Below are positions 28,627 through 36,618 of a stretch of DNA of 42,792 nt, piece by piece; position 1 is the stretch's first letter, and every line of letters begins with the position of its first letter. The notes under the pieces are model-generated. The model was not told the origin of the DNA, did not search any database, and saw only the letters and a list, made by a program, of their open reading frames with translations. Source of the stretch: Dehalococcoidia bacterium (lineage in GTDB: Bacteria; Chloroflexota; Dehalococcoidia; Lucifugimonadales; Lucifugimonadaceae); NCBI GenBank assembly GCA_029936155.1, contig JAPYUK010000014.1, forward strand, positions 1-42,792, in the 5' to 3' direction. The translations under genes were made by a program, and so were the position numbers.

Positions 28627-29097
28627 ATGGCACTTCAACCTGGCACACAGGCACCTGATTTCACTCTGAACTCATCGCTTGGCACAATCACCCTATCCTC
28701 GCTTCGAGGCAAGACGGTCGTGATCGGGTTTCATCCGGCCAGCTTCACCGGTGGGTGAACTAACCAGGTGCGCGGGTTCCGCGCACATTACGAGAAGTTC
28801 GAGGCACTGAACACCGAGATTATCGAGATCAGCTGTGATCCAACTCCTGTGCAAAGGGCGTGGGTTGCAAGTCTGGACGAGGATGGAGGTGCGGGCGAAG
28901 TTCAGTTCCACGTTGCCAGCGATTTCTGGCCGCATGGCGAGGTGACGAAGGCGTTTGACGTGTTCAATGAAGATCACGGAAATGCCAAACGCTCGGTGTT
29001 CATTATTGATGGTGAAGGCATGATCCGCTGGTCAAATGTCTACACCGACTCGATCCCAGCATCAGGCGAGTTGCTGCACGAAATCGAGAAGTTGTGA
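28627..29097 (+). CDS. Selenocysteine-containing peroxiredoxin (in-frame UGA recoded as Sec)
   Basis: The frame from ATG 28627 runs 156 residues if the TGA at 28756-28758 is read through as residue 44. The part before it (APDFTLNSSLGTITLSSLRG, then VVIGFHPASFTGG) and the part after it (TNQVRGFRAHYEKFEAL...) are the two halves of one AhpE/Bcp-like peroxiredoxin. The TGA stands exactly at the peroxidatic cysteine of the PxxxTxxC motif: P37-A-S-F-T41-G-G-U44. The conserved active-site arginine (R122 in AKRSVFIIDGEG) is present. A SECIS-like hairpin follows. A plain ORF call would begin at GTG 28768 and lose the active site. The enzyme would reduce peroxides; C70 might act as resolving residue. 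A pseudogene or sequencing error is the alternative, judged unlikely because of the hairpin. Confidence 0.87.
28756..28786 (+). promoter_or_regulatory. UGA codon with bacterial SECIS-like hairpin
   Basis: After the UGA (28756-28758), GTGCGCG (28768-28774) pairs perfectly with CGCGCAC (28780-28786) around the loop GGTTC. Sixteen bases separate the UGA from a loop that begins GGU, as in the E. coli fdhF SECIS bound by SelB. The hairpin lies inside the coding sequence, which is normal for bacteria. Confidence 0.8.
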
Positions 29098-29178
29098 GGT
29101 GCCAGAGGCATGTTTTCTGAGAGGTTGTATTCTCCAATGATTTCGCGAATCCCGCCTGAAGAAAATGCCGTACGCGGC

Positions 29179-29991
29179 CTAGTAGAACGTCCCGCCGTCT
29201 TCACCATCGTCGTCAAGTTGGCCCTCTAGACCTGCTTTTACGCTGGCGAGTTGGCCTTCGACACCCATCTTGAGTAGTCCGGCGTCTGAGCTGATCGGGA
29301 ACCACTGCATCCCCTGCTTGATGCGACGGGATGCCTCTTCGCCAGAAGCTGTGTGAGCTCCTGTGAATACACCGTGGCGTTTTCCTGCATCGACAACTTT
29401 TTGAACAGCTGCGATGTGATCTGGGTGCTTATTGTCGAGACCAATCGGCACGCCTAATGTCTGCGCAAGATCGTTCGGTCCAATGAAACATACATCGACA
29501 CCGGGGACCGCCATGATTTCGTCGATCTGATCCACCGCAACCGGATCCTCGATCATGATGACCACCAGAGTCATTTCGTTGGCCTTCTCGTAGAAACCGG
29601 GGCCATACGAAATCTGCCCGCGTGCACTTCCAATGCCACGTAGTCCATCTGGCGCGTACTTGGCAGCCTGAACCGCTATGAGAGCCTGCTCGGCGTTTTT
29701 AACGTCTGGAACCACGATGCCCATGAACCCGATATCGAGAATCCGCTTGATCCAGACTTTGTCACCGTAGGGAACCCGAGCGAACATCGGAATGCCGCTT
29801 CCCTGAGACGCCCTCAGGCAGTTGACGGCGGTGGAAACATCGATGGCGTTGTGCTCGAAGTCGACGGTGATCCAGTCGAGATCGGTCATGTGGGTTAGCA
29901 CTTCGATCACCGATGGATCGCCAGTGGTCGACCAGGTACCGATCGTCGCTTCACCACGTTTCATCTTGTCTAAGACCGGATTTGAGTCCAT
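29179..29991 (-). CDS. HpcH/HpaI family aldolase
   Basis: From the ATG at 29991 (an upstream start would add 32 unconserved residues) the product is 270 residues of the class II, metal-dependent HpaI aldolase/citrate-lyase-like family. Seen are the general base histidine in DFEHN (H47), arginine R72 in MFARVP, metal ligands E148 (MIEDP) and D174 (IGPNDLAQTLG). Members cleave 2-keto-4-hydroxy acids to pyruvate or a related keto acid plus an aldehyde. The C-terminus carries an unusual acidic end (QLDDDGEDGGTFY). It is divergent from the KDPG aldolase gene, and together they suggest keto-acid sugar breakdown. True substrate unknown. Confidence 0.9.
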   Translation of the reverse strand: MDSNPVLDKMKRGEATIGTWSTTGDPSVIEVLTHMTDLDWITVDFEHNAIDVSTAVNCLRASQGSGIPMFARVPYGDKVWIKRILDIGFMGIVVPDVKNAEQALIAVQAAKYAPDGLRGIGSARGQISYGPGFYEKANEMTLVVIMIEDPVAVDQIDEIMAVPGVDVCFIGPNDLAQTLGVPIGLDNKHPDHIAAVQKVVDAGKRHGVFTGAHTASGEEASRRIKQGMQWFPISSDAGLLKMGVEGQLASVKAGLEGQLDDDGEDGGTFY

Positions 29992-30145
29992 TAGAGGTCT
30001 TTCTTTGCTTTTGGGATTGGGTCGAAAACCCCTGTGATCGGATAGTCGACGAATCTTAATACGGCGAAACAGGTTACTACTTCGCACGAGAGCGATAAAC
30101 TAGCCCGCGGACTTATTTATTACAGATCGCTAAGGAGACTCCGAG

Positions 30146-30820
30146 TTGGCCAGACACACCCGGCTGCAGGCGCTGAACGCCGTGCACGAAATAGGCGTTG
30201 TTCCAGTTTTTTATAACGGAGATATTGCTACCGTCCAGAACATTGCAAAAGCCTGTGTGAACGGCGGAATTAGAGTTCTTGAGTTCACGAACCGTGGCGA
30301 TCACGCATGGGAAGTCTTCTCGGTGCTCGACAAGTTCTGTGCAGCCGAGCTTCCCGACGCTATTCTTGGCGCGGGCTCAGTTCTCGACGCCGGAACCGCT
30401 TCGATGTACATCGGTTCAGGTGCCAGCTTCATCGTGGGACCTGTCACCAATCCCGACGTTGCGAAGGTCTGCAATCGCAGGAAAGTCGGATACATCCCTG
30501 GATGTGGCACAGCTTCCGAAATCTCGGACGCAGAAGAACTTGGCTGCGACATCGTGAAAGCATTCCCGGGCAGTGCGGTCGGTGGTCCCGGATTTGTCAA
30601 AGACGTTCTCGCACCCATGCCGTGGACTTCGATCATGCCTACAGGCGGGGTCGACATCACAGAAGAATCACTTCGACCGTGGTTCGAGGCCGGAGTGGTT
30701 GCCGTTGGAATGGGCTCTAAACTCGTTTCAGCCGACATCCTGAAAGACGGCGCGTGGGACAAGCTCGAACAGCGCAGCAAAGACACCGTCGCCCTAATCA
30801 AATCAATCCGTGCTCTGTAG
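30146..30820 (+). CDS. eda: 2-keto-3-deoxy-6-phosphogluconate aldolase family
   Basis: A 224-residue class I aldolase. The Schiff-base lysine is K138 in DIVKAFPGS and the acid/base glutamate is E46 in VLEFTNRG; GAGSVL and PTGGVD phosphate-site loops are present. It should cleave KDPG to pyruvate and glyceraldehyde 3-phosphate, in the Entner-Doudoroff pathway or uronate breakdown; the 4-hydroxy-2-oxoglutarate activity of the family is also possible. The start is TTG at 30146, chosen because a strong AAGGAG is eight bases upstream. The PfkB kinase gene follows after about 100 bases, which fits a KDG-to-KDPG-to-triose route. Confidence 0.93.
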   Translation: MARHTRLQALNAVHEIGVVPVFYNGDIATVQNIAKACVNGGIRVLEFTNRGDHAWEVFSVLDKFCAAELPDAILGAGSVLDAGTASMYIGSGASFIVGPVTNPDVAKVCNRRKVGYIPGCGTASEISDAEELGCDIVKAFPGSAVGGPGFVKDVLAPMPWTSIMPTGGVDITEESLRPWFEAGVVAVGMGSKLVSADILKDGAWDKLEQRSKDTVALIKSIRAL

Positions 30821-30918
30821 GGCTTTTATTCAGCGTGAATCAGTTGAATCGCAATTGATCACGAATTTACATTATTTAGCAAATAACCAGTCCTCAAGAA
30901 AACGTATTGGAGATACAC

Positions 30919-31944
30919 ATGGTTAAGGTTGTGACTTTTGGTGAGGTGATGCTTCGCCTTGCAACGATGCGGCGAGAGCGGTTCACCCAGGCTCGAGAAT
31001 TCGAAGTTACCTACGGCGGTGGTGAGTGCAACGTTGCCGTATCGCTGGCGCAGTTCGGTGTTGACGCAACGTTCGTGTCGGCCATCCCCGATAACGACAT
31101 TGGTCAGGCCTGTGTGAACTACATCAGACAGTTCGGCGTCGACACATCTGAAATCCTTCGACAGGGCAAGCGTCTCGGCACTTACTACCTCGAATCAGGC
31201 GCAGCAATGCGAGCCTCGAAGGTTGTTTACGACCGTGCGGCTTCGTCGATCGCTGAGATCAAGCCCGGCGAGGTCGACTGGGAGAAGGTACTCGCTGGCA
31301 AGGACTGGTTCCACTTCACCGGAATCACCCCTGCTATCTCGAAATCCGCCGCTGCAGCATGCGATGAAGCAGCCGCGGCCGCCAAGCAGCTTGGCCTGAC
31401 CGTAAGCGCTGACATGAACTACCGCGGCAACCTGTGGAGCGCTGAAGAGGCGCAGGCTACGATGATTCCGATGATGAAGCATGTCGATGTTTCGATCGGC
31501 AACGAGGAAGATGCTGAAAAGTGCCTTGGTGTTGCCGCCGAGGGTGTCGATGTGACCACAGGCGAGATTGACGCCAACGCGTATCGACCTGTTGTCCAGG
31601 ATCTCGTCAACAAGTACGGGTTCAAGAAGGTTGCAATCACGCTTCGTGAAAGTCACTCGGCCGACGATAACGGTTGGAGCGCAATCTACTTCGATGGCGA
31701 TGAGATTCTTCTTGGCAACAAGTACGACGTTCGCATTGTCGACCGTGTTGGCGGTGGTGATTCGTTCTGTGCTGGCATGATTTACGGTCTGAACCAGGAG
31801 GGCTGGAGCTCTCGACAGGTTCTCGACTTCGCAGTAGCGTCGTCTGCGATGTCGCACACGTTCCACGGTGACTTTAACCTCGTGAGCGTCAAAGAAGTAA
31901 TGGCAGTAGCCGGCGGCGACGTAACCGGGCGAGTCCAGCGGTGA
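30919..31944 (+). CDS. kdgK: PfkB-family sugar kinase, probably 2-keto-3-deoxygluconate kinase
   Basis: The 341-residue protein has the two PfkB signatures: GGGECNVAVSLAQFG near residues 33-47 and DRVGGGDSFCAG at 275-286 with catalytic base D281. GEVMLRL at the start and the DMNYRGNLW segment (165-173) are typical of KDG kinases, which phosphorylate 2-keto-3-deoxygluconate at O6 with ATP. ATG 30919 is chosen because GGAG lies six bases before it; the longer TTG start at 30907 would swallow that site. The order eda-kdgK makes the substrate assignment likely but not certain. An intrinsic terminator follows. Confidence 0.87.
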   Translation: MVKVVTFGEVMLRLATMRRERFTQAREFEVTYGGGECNVAVSLAQFGVDATFVSAIPDNDIGQACVNYIRQFGVDTSEILRQGKRLGTYYLESGAAMRASKVVYDRAASSIAEIKPGEVDWEKVLAGKDWFHFTGITPAISKSAAAACDEAAAAAKQLGLTVSADMNYRGNLWSAEEAQATMIPMMKHVDVSIGNEEDAEKCLGVAAEGVDVTTGEIDANAYRPVVQDLVNKYGFKKVAITLRESHSADDNGWSAIYFDGDEILLGNKYDVRIVDRVGGGDSFCAGMIYGLNQEGWSSRQVLDFAVASSAMSHTFHGDFNLVSVKEVMAVAGGDVTGRVQR

Positions 31945-32023
31945 CACAGACACATTTTCTGCGACGTCGCAATGAGTTGGCTGGTTCGACCCGCTCAAGC
32001 CGCTGAGGGGTTCGATATGTAGG

Positions 32024-32061
32024 CACCCTGTTGAGGCAATCTCGGCAGGGTGTTTTGGTTT
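32024..32061 (+). terminator. Intrinsic terminator after kdgK
   Basis: CACCCTGTTGAG and CTCGGCAGGGTG form a 12-bp stem (two G-T pairs) around GCAAT, followed by TTTTGGTTT. It closes the eda-kdgK unit. Confidence 0.85.
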
Positions 32062-32120
32062 CGGTGAAGCGTGTGCCAAGTACATCGCTCAATCGCACGA
32101 ACATGTTATAAACATCGGCA

Positions 32121-32186
32121 ATGCGAATTTTGCTGCTCTCCGATATTCACTCGAACCACGCCGCGCTCGAAACGGTTAACGCTTTT
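32121..32186 (+). pseudogene. Remnant of a calcineurin-like metallophosphoesterase gene (5' end only)
   Basis: The first 22 codons from ATG 32121 read MRILLLSDIHSNHAALETVN and so on, the classic N-terminus of YfcE-type metallophosphoesterases with the metal-binding DIH followed by SNxxALE. After that the frame loses all resemblance and runs into the end of the opposing gamma-glutamyltransferase gene. A -10-like TTATAAAC within the inverted repeat ATGTT-ATA-AACAT remains just upstream. It looks like the stump left by a deletion or rearrangement. Confidence 0.65.
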
Positions 32187-32263
32187 GCCTTTACCCAAGA
32201 TCCCTACGTTCCGCTGCGGTCGGGACCAGGGATAATTTCAGTCGGTCACGTACAAAGATCTGA

Positions 32264-33949
32264 TCAGTACCCCATCGCCACGCCGTCACGCCTTGGGTCG
32301 GCGCCTCCGAGCATGGTGCCGTGCTCAGTGAACTGAATTCCTTGACCTCCTCCAACGGCGTTGTGCCAATCGGGAGCCACGTGAACACGATGGCCACGGC
32401 GAGCAAGATCGGCCCGCATTCGTTCGGGGAAGCGATTCTCAAGCAGTAGCATTCCCGTGTCGTAAATCCGGAAGCGAGGAGCCTCGATTGCTTCCTGCAC
32501 GTTCATCCCTGCATCAATGTGATTCGACATCATCTGGGCCGTTGTGTGGAGGATGCCCCAGCTACCTGGAGTCGAGATCGACATTCGAATTTTCTTATCG
32601 CCAGACGCATCGAAAATCTGAGCCGGGGCGATACAGAAATCCTGCTGCTTGCCGGGTCCGATTAAGTTTGGGCTGTCGCTATTGGGGTCAATGTCGAACC
32701 ACTTGCACATATTGTTCATGAACACACCGGTATCGCCAGCTACCACTGCTGAACCAAACGCGCCGCCGAGTGTCTGCGTAATCGTCACCACGTTTCCCTC
32801 AGCATCGGCTGTTGCGAAATGTGTTGTCAGACCGCTCGAGTACTCGACCTTTACACCGACTGGAGGGTGATCGACACGTGCCCGGTTCCAACGCTCTGTG
32901 GGTGGCCCCGAGGTTTCGAGCATGCTGATATCGGAGGCAAGGTCGGCGGCGTATTCGGCTGATAGCAGGCGATCCAACGGAATCTCCACATGCGCCGGAT
33001 CGCCCGCGTACTTCGCACGGTCGTCCGCAGCGAAGTAAACAGCCTCGACCAGCTTGTGGAGCGTGTCACTAGATCCGTACGGCATATCGTCAAAATTGCT
33101 GAGAATGTTAAGCGTCTCAAGAATCTGGAAACCCGATGAATTTGGCGGCGGAGTGCGGACTTCGAATCCGCGATAGTTCGTGCTCAGTGGCTCCTGCCAG
33201 TACGCACGATAAGCGGCCAACTCGTCTCGATCGATGATCCCACCCGCAGCGGCCAAACCAGCCTGAATGCGATCGCCAAGTGCTCCCTCATAGAACTCTT
33301 TTTGTCCACCTTCTGAGATTGCAGAGAGCGTTTCTGCTAGCTGAGGAATGCGCAAAACCGACCCTGCGCTGAGTCCGTCACGCTCGACGATCATCGCTTT
33401 CTGTGAGGTATCGAATCGATCGATTCGTTGCAGATTCTCCTCCACCATGTCGGCGTTGAACGGTGTGAGGGCGATGCCTTCATCGGCGTACTTGATTGCA
33501 TCACGCATCACTCTCGATAAAGGCAGCGATCCGTACGTGTCGTGCATTGTCATCCAGCCCGAGACATTGCCAGGCACAAGCGGTGATATCGGACCCGTTT
33601 CCGCGTTCAAGTGGTCGTACATCTCGGGCTTGGCTGCGTTCGGCGCATGCCCGGAAAAGTTCAAAACACGAGTTCGGCCCTCTTTCGCGATGTAGATCAT
33701 CGCTATACCAATTCCGCCGACTCCTGACATGTAAGGCTCGGCAATATTTAGAGTGGAAGCAACTGCGACCGCGGCGTCGACAGCATTCCCGCCATCTCGC
33801 AGCACGTCTAGCCCGGCCCGTGAAGCGTACGGATGCGCCGAGGCGACCATCCCGCTGGTACCGGTTGCGGGTGCTCGCGTCGAACGTCCGTGAGGGGCTG
33901 AACCCTTCGGGAACAGAGCGTCTGGGTCGATTTCTCCGACGTTGTACAC
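32264..33949 (-). CDS. Gamma-glutamyltransferase family protein (Ntn hydrolase)
   Basis: A 561-residue member of the gamma-glutamyltranspeptidase family. The self-cleavage nucleophile is the first threonine of SGLTTHFATADAEGN (T375), preceded by a typical large-subunit start (ASAHPYASRAGLDVLRDGGNAVDAA), with GPGKQQDF and RMSISTPGSWG further on. The family transfers or hydrolyses gamma-glutamyl groups; several bacterial branches instead act on cephalosporin-like acyl groups or other amides. No signal peptide is seen, so it appears cytoplasmic, unlike periplasmic Ggt. The start is GTG 33949 with CAGG upstream. It is the last gene of a probable three-gene operon with the isomerase and an amidohydrolase. 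Confidence 0.9.
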   Translation of the reverse strand: MYNVGEIDPDALFPKGSAPHGRSTRAPATGTSGMVASAHPYASRAGLDVLRDGGNAVDAAVAVASTLNIAEPYMSGVGGIGIAMIYIAKEGRTRVLNFSGHAPNAAKPEMYDHLNAETGPISPLVPGNVSGWMTMHDTYGSLPLSRVMRDAIKYADEGIALTPFNADMVEENLQRIDRFDTSQKAMIVERDGLSAGSVLRIPQLAETLSAISEGGQKEFYEGALGDRIQAGLAAAGGIIDRDELAAYRAYWQEPLSTNYRGFEVRTPPPNSSGFQILETLNILSNFDDMPYGSSDTLHKLVEAVYFAADDRAKYAGDPAHVEIPLDRLLSAEYAADLASDISMLETSGPPTERWNRARVDHPPVGVKVEYSSGLTTHFATADAEGNVVTITQTLGGAFGSAVVAGDTGVFMNNMCKWFDIDPNSDSPNLIGPGKQQDFCIAPAQIFDASGDKKIRMSISTPGSWGILHTTAQMMSNHIDAGMNVQEAIEAPRFRIYDTGMLLLENRFPERMRADLARRGHRVHVAPDWHNAVGGGQGIQFTEHGTMLGGADPRRDGVAMGY

Positions 33950-33996
33950 GTTGCCTGTCTTTCTATTCTTAAATCCGGTCGTATTTCAGGGTTGGT

Positions 33997-34800
33997 TTAT
34001 GTCAGAGTCGATAGCTGATTTCGTGATTCGATTCGCTGTTTATCCGAGCCATAGGCCATCGAATAGTGGCCCTTGTAGCCAGCAGTTTCAAGGCGAGAAA
34101 AGAGGTTGGCGAAATCGAGCGTGCCCTCGCCGGGTATGAGGTGAACCTCATAGTCGCCATGGTTGTCGGCAAGCCTGACCTCACCGATGCGATCGATCCC
34201 GAATGCGTCTAAAAATCCGTCGAATCCCTCGGGAACCAAGTGTGAGTGATTCGCGGTAAATGCCCAGCCCAGCTGCTCAGGCGGAATTTCATCGAAATAC
34301 TCGCGAACCTCGTCTACTGTGTGGGCCATGTAGTGCACTTCGGCGTGATCCGGTTCGAAGTTCAGGTTTTCAAGCAGGATTTTCTGGCCGGTGTCGGCTC
34401 CGTATTTCGAAATGCGCTTCAGTCGATCAAGCGAAGCCTTTTTGCGCTCAGGAACATCCCCTGTGAAGTGATACCCGGCGTGGACAACCGTCCATGCGCA
34501 CCCGAGCTGATTCGCAAGATCCACACTCGCTCTCATATAGTCCTCGACGGCTCGCGAAACGTGAGGTGAGAACTCGGCGACGTTCACGGCCGAGAGAGTG
34601 TGTAGTCCGATCGAAATGCCGTTTGATTCGCACATACTCCGGACTTCACGCGCCCGGTTGGTCGACCATGTCTCCATGTGGTTTGGTCCTGTATCGGCGT
34701 TGAAATCCAGAAAGAAGAACTCGTTGTCTATGGCCCACTGAACGGCGTCTTCCAGTCGGGTTTTTCCGGCGTCGGCACCTATGCGATCTTTCAGCGACAT
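33997..34800 (-). CDS. Sugar phosphate isomerase/epimerase-like TIM barrel protein
   Basis: The 267-residue sequence fits the AP_endonuc_2/xylose-isomerase-like TIM barrel family: FFFLDFNAD, SIGLHTLSAVN, TVVHAGYH, the metal glutamate in ILLENLNF, then ADNHGDYEVHLIPGEGTLDF near the C-terminus, which carries the usual last metal ligands. Members interconvert ketoses or act on related polyols, usually with Mn or Mg. GGGAG is six bases before ATG 34800. It lies 61 bases after the upstream amidohydrolase and 47 bases before the GGT gene, so it belongs to the same operon. Substrate unknown. Confidence 0.85.
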   Translation of the reverse strand: MSLKDRIGADAGKTRLEDAVQWAIDNEFFFLDFNADTGPNHMETWSTNRAREVRSMCESNGISIGLHTLSAVNVAEFSPHVSRAVEDYMRASVDLANQLGCAWTVVHAGYHFTGDVPERKKASLDRLKRISKYGADTGQKILLENLNFEPDHAEVHYMAHTVDEVREYFDEIPPEQLGWAFTANHSHLVPEGFDGFLDAFGIDRIGEVRLADNHGDYEVHLIPGEGTLDFANLFSRLETAGYKGHYSMAYGSDKQRIESRNQLSTLT

Positions 34801-34861
34801 TCACATCTCCCATGTGGCAACGCCACGTTTATTTTAGGACTTCACAGCGCCCAGAGGCGCT

Positions 34862-36301
34862 TTAGTTCCAGTTTGCGTAGAGTTTGCTATTTTCGAGGTT
34901 CATCACTTCGTACGCTAGGTCACTTGCTTCTGCTGCGGCTACACCTTCGTCGAGCACGAGCCATGTTCCACCTTTACCGATTGCTCGGCCATTCAGCATG
35001 ATCAGGTCGCCAGCCACCAGCGACATCGAAGCCTTGCCGGTCTGCGCGTTCACGATCGTCACATCAGCATCGGCACCCTCTGAGAAGTGTCCCTTGTTCA
35101 GCAGACCCAGCACACGTGACGGCGTGTAGCTGAGTTTCGTAACCGCTTCGCCCATCGTTAGCGCACCGAATGCCACAAGCGCCATCGACCGCTCGATTGC
35201 CACGTTTCGAGGAAGCGACCCACCATCGGTTGAAATTGCATCGACCTTGAACGTGCCGTCATCGTATCGAGCGGTAGCCAGACTGAATGCGCTGGTCGGT
35301 GGGTTTACCGGGAAGCTGAGAGAGGCGTCGGTCGAGGCTGACTCCCAGATATCGACAGCGTTCTGGCCTGTCACCATGACCACACGACCTCCACGCTCGA
35401 TCAGGGCAGAGCCGTAGCCGTCGAGCAGCGCAGCTTTCACGCCCTCATCGGTAGTTGGATAGCCACGTGCCTTCAGGCAATTCTGCATCACATTGTAGAT
35501 GACATCGCCGTTCTCGTCGCACTTGCCGTTCGTGCCGTTGGCCTGGGCCAGATATGCCTCGGTGACCCACTGCGATCGCATCACCTCAATCATCGCAAGC
35601 GCTTCGTTCACTTCTTCGTGCGGCTCGTCGATCATTCCACGGGTATACGAGTTTATGTGGGCGACGTGAAGGCGACCTTTGCCAGTGATTTCGGGGACTT
35701 CTCTGAGACCGGTCATATCGCTACTCGAGTCTTTTGAACCAACGTGGAATGCGACCCATGCCAACTGCTCGTTCGCGGCAGCGACAACGTCGGCAGAAGC
35801 TTCAGGGGTGAAAGGGTGGTAACCGCCCAGCATCTTCACGCCGATACCGCCTCGGGTTTTCACATCGGCGATTACGTCTCGAATGATCGAAGGCCTCGGG
35901 TCGTCTTCGGAGATAGTCATGTGAGGAACGAGTCCCATCAGCGTGGCGACGTTCAAGCCAGCACCACGTCGCCTCATGCCTTCCGCCATCAGAGTGGGGT
36001 CACCTGCGAGGTCGAGAGCTGTGGTAGTACCCGACTCGACAAGCATTGGGTGACCGTACGATCGATCGACGTTGCGGTCCTGAGGGCTAGAGAGATGCGC
36101 ATGGGTGTCGATGTGACCCGGCATCACGATCTGTCCCGACGCATCGATGATGTCGTCGCCCCGCTCATTCGGGATGTCCTCAGAAACAACTGCGATTTTG
36201 CCGTGTCGTATCCCGATGTCGAACTGGCCATCGGTCCCGTTCACCGGATCCACAACCCGTCCGTTCTTCAAAATCGTGTCGAATTGCTGCACAGTAGCCA
36301 A
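34862..36301 (-). CDS. Amidohydrolase (dihydroorotase/D-aminoacylase-like), paralog A
   Basis: A 479-residue cyclic amidohydrolase. Residues 61-69 read PGHIDTHAH (H67 and H69 metal ligands), GVKMLGGYH supplies the probable carboxylated lysine K156, FHVGSK and LHVAHINSYTRG give further histidines (about 186 and 212-215), and AISTDGGSLPRN the catalytic aspartate. The C-terminal beta-sandwich is complete (ADVTIVNAQTG, GRAIGKGG). Such enzymes open cyclic or N-acyl amides. The start is a TTG at 36301. It is the first gene of a minus-strand operon with the isomerase and GGT genes. A paralog (B) stands on the other side of the MFS gene. Six phased GTAAY repeats lie 92 bases upstream. Confidence 0.9.
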   Translation of the reverse strand: MATVQQFDTILKNGRVVDPVNGTDGQFDIGIRHGKIAVVSEDIPNERGDDIIDASGQIVMPGHIDTHAHLSSPQDRNVDRSYGHPMLVESGTTTALDLAGDPTLMAEGMRRRGAGLNVATLMGLVPHMTISEDDPRPSIIRDVIADVKTRGGIGVKMLGGYHPFTPEASADVVAAANEQLAWVAFHVGSKDSSSDMTGLREVPEITGKGRLHVAHINSYTRGMIDEPHEEVNEALAMIEVMRSQWVTEAYLAQANGTNGKCDENGDVIYNVMQNCLKARGYPTTDEGVKAALLDGYGSALIERGGRVVMVTGQNAVDIWESASTDASLSFPVNPPTSAFSLATARYDDGTFKVDAISTDGGSLPRNVAIERSMALVAFGALTMGEAVTKLSYTPSRVLGLLNKGHFSEGADADVTIVNAQTGKASMSLVAGDLIMLNGRAIGKGGTWLVLDEGVAAAEASDLAYEVMNLENSKLYANWN

Positions 36302-36392
36302 GTTGAGCCTAATTTTCTGGATAGCGGTCGGATGGAGGAATGTCCCGAACTAATTGTTCCGGGGCGATTCTACATAGCCGTGCGAGATTGGA

Positions 36393-36454
36393 GTAATGGT
36401 GGCGTAACGGAAGCGGTAACCGAACGGTAACGCCCGCGGTAATCAGGGAGTAAC
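36393..36454. repeat. Six helically phased GTAAY direct repeats
   Basis: GTAAT or GTAAC begins at 36393, 36404, 36416, 36427, 36439 and 36450, with spacings of 11, 12, 11, 12 and 11 bases, so all six face one side of the helix. They can also be read as three 23-base units of the form GTAA(7N)GTAACG(3N)(G/A)CG. They lie between the divergent amidohydrolase A (start 36301) and MFS (start 36619) genes. The layout is like direct-repeat boxes of OmpR/PhoB-type regulators. The rest of 36302-36618 shows no gene. Confidence 0.7.
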
Positions 36455-36618
36455 GAACACGACCCGAATATACCTACATCGAAGGCGTGCCGAGAGATTC
36501 ATAACTAACTGGTTGCCTGCCGCATGTTGCGAATGAATCTTTCGGTACGTTTTTTGTTGTTTTAAGGGGGACGCGTTACACGTGGGACAGGTCTAAACTC
36601 GGCACCTCGTAGTCGACT

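Noticed and set aside
28768-29097. Short peroxiredoxin-like gene starting at GTG 28768
   Set aside because: It lacks the active site; the upstream in-frame part joined through the UGA gives a complete peroxiredoxin.
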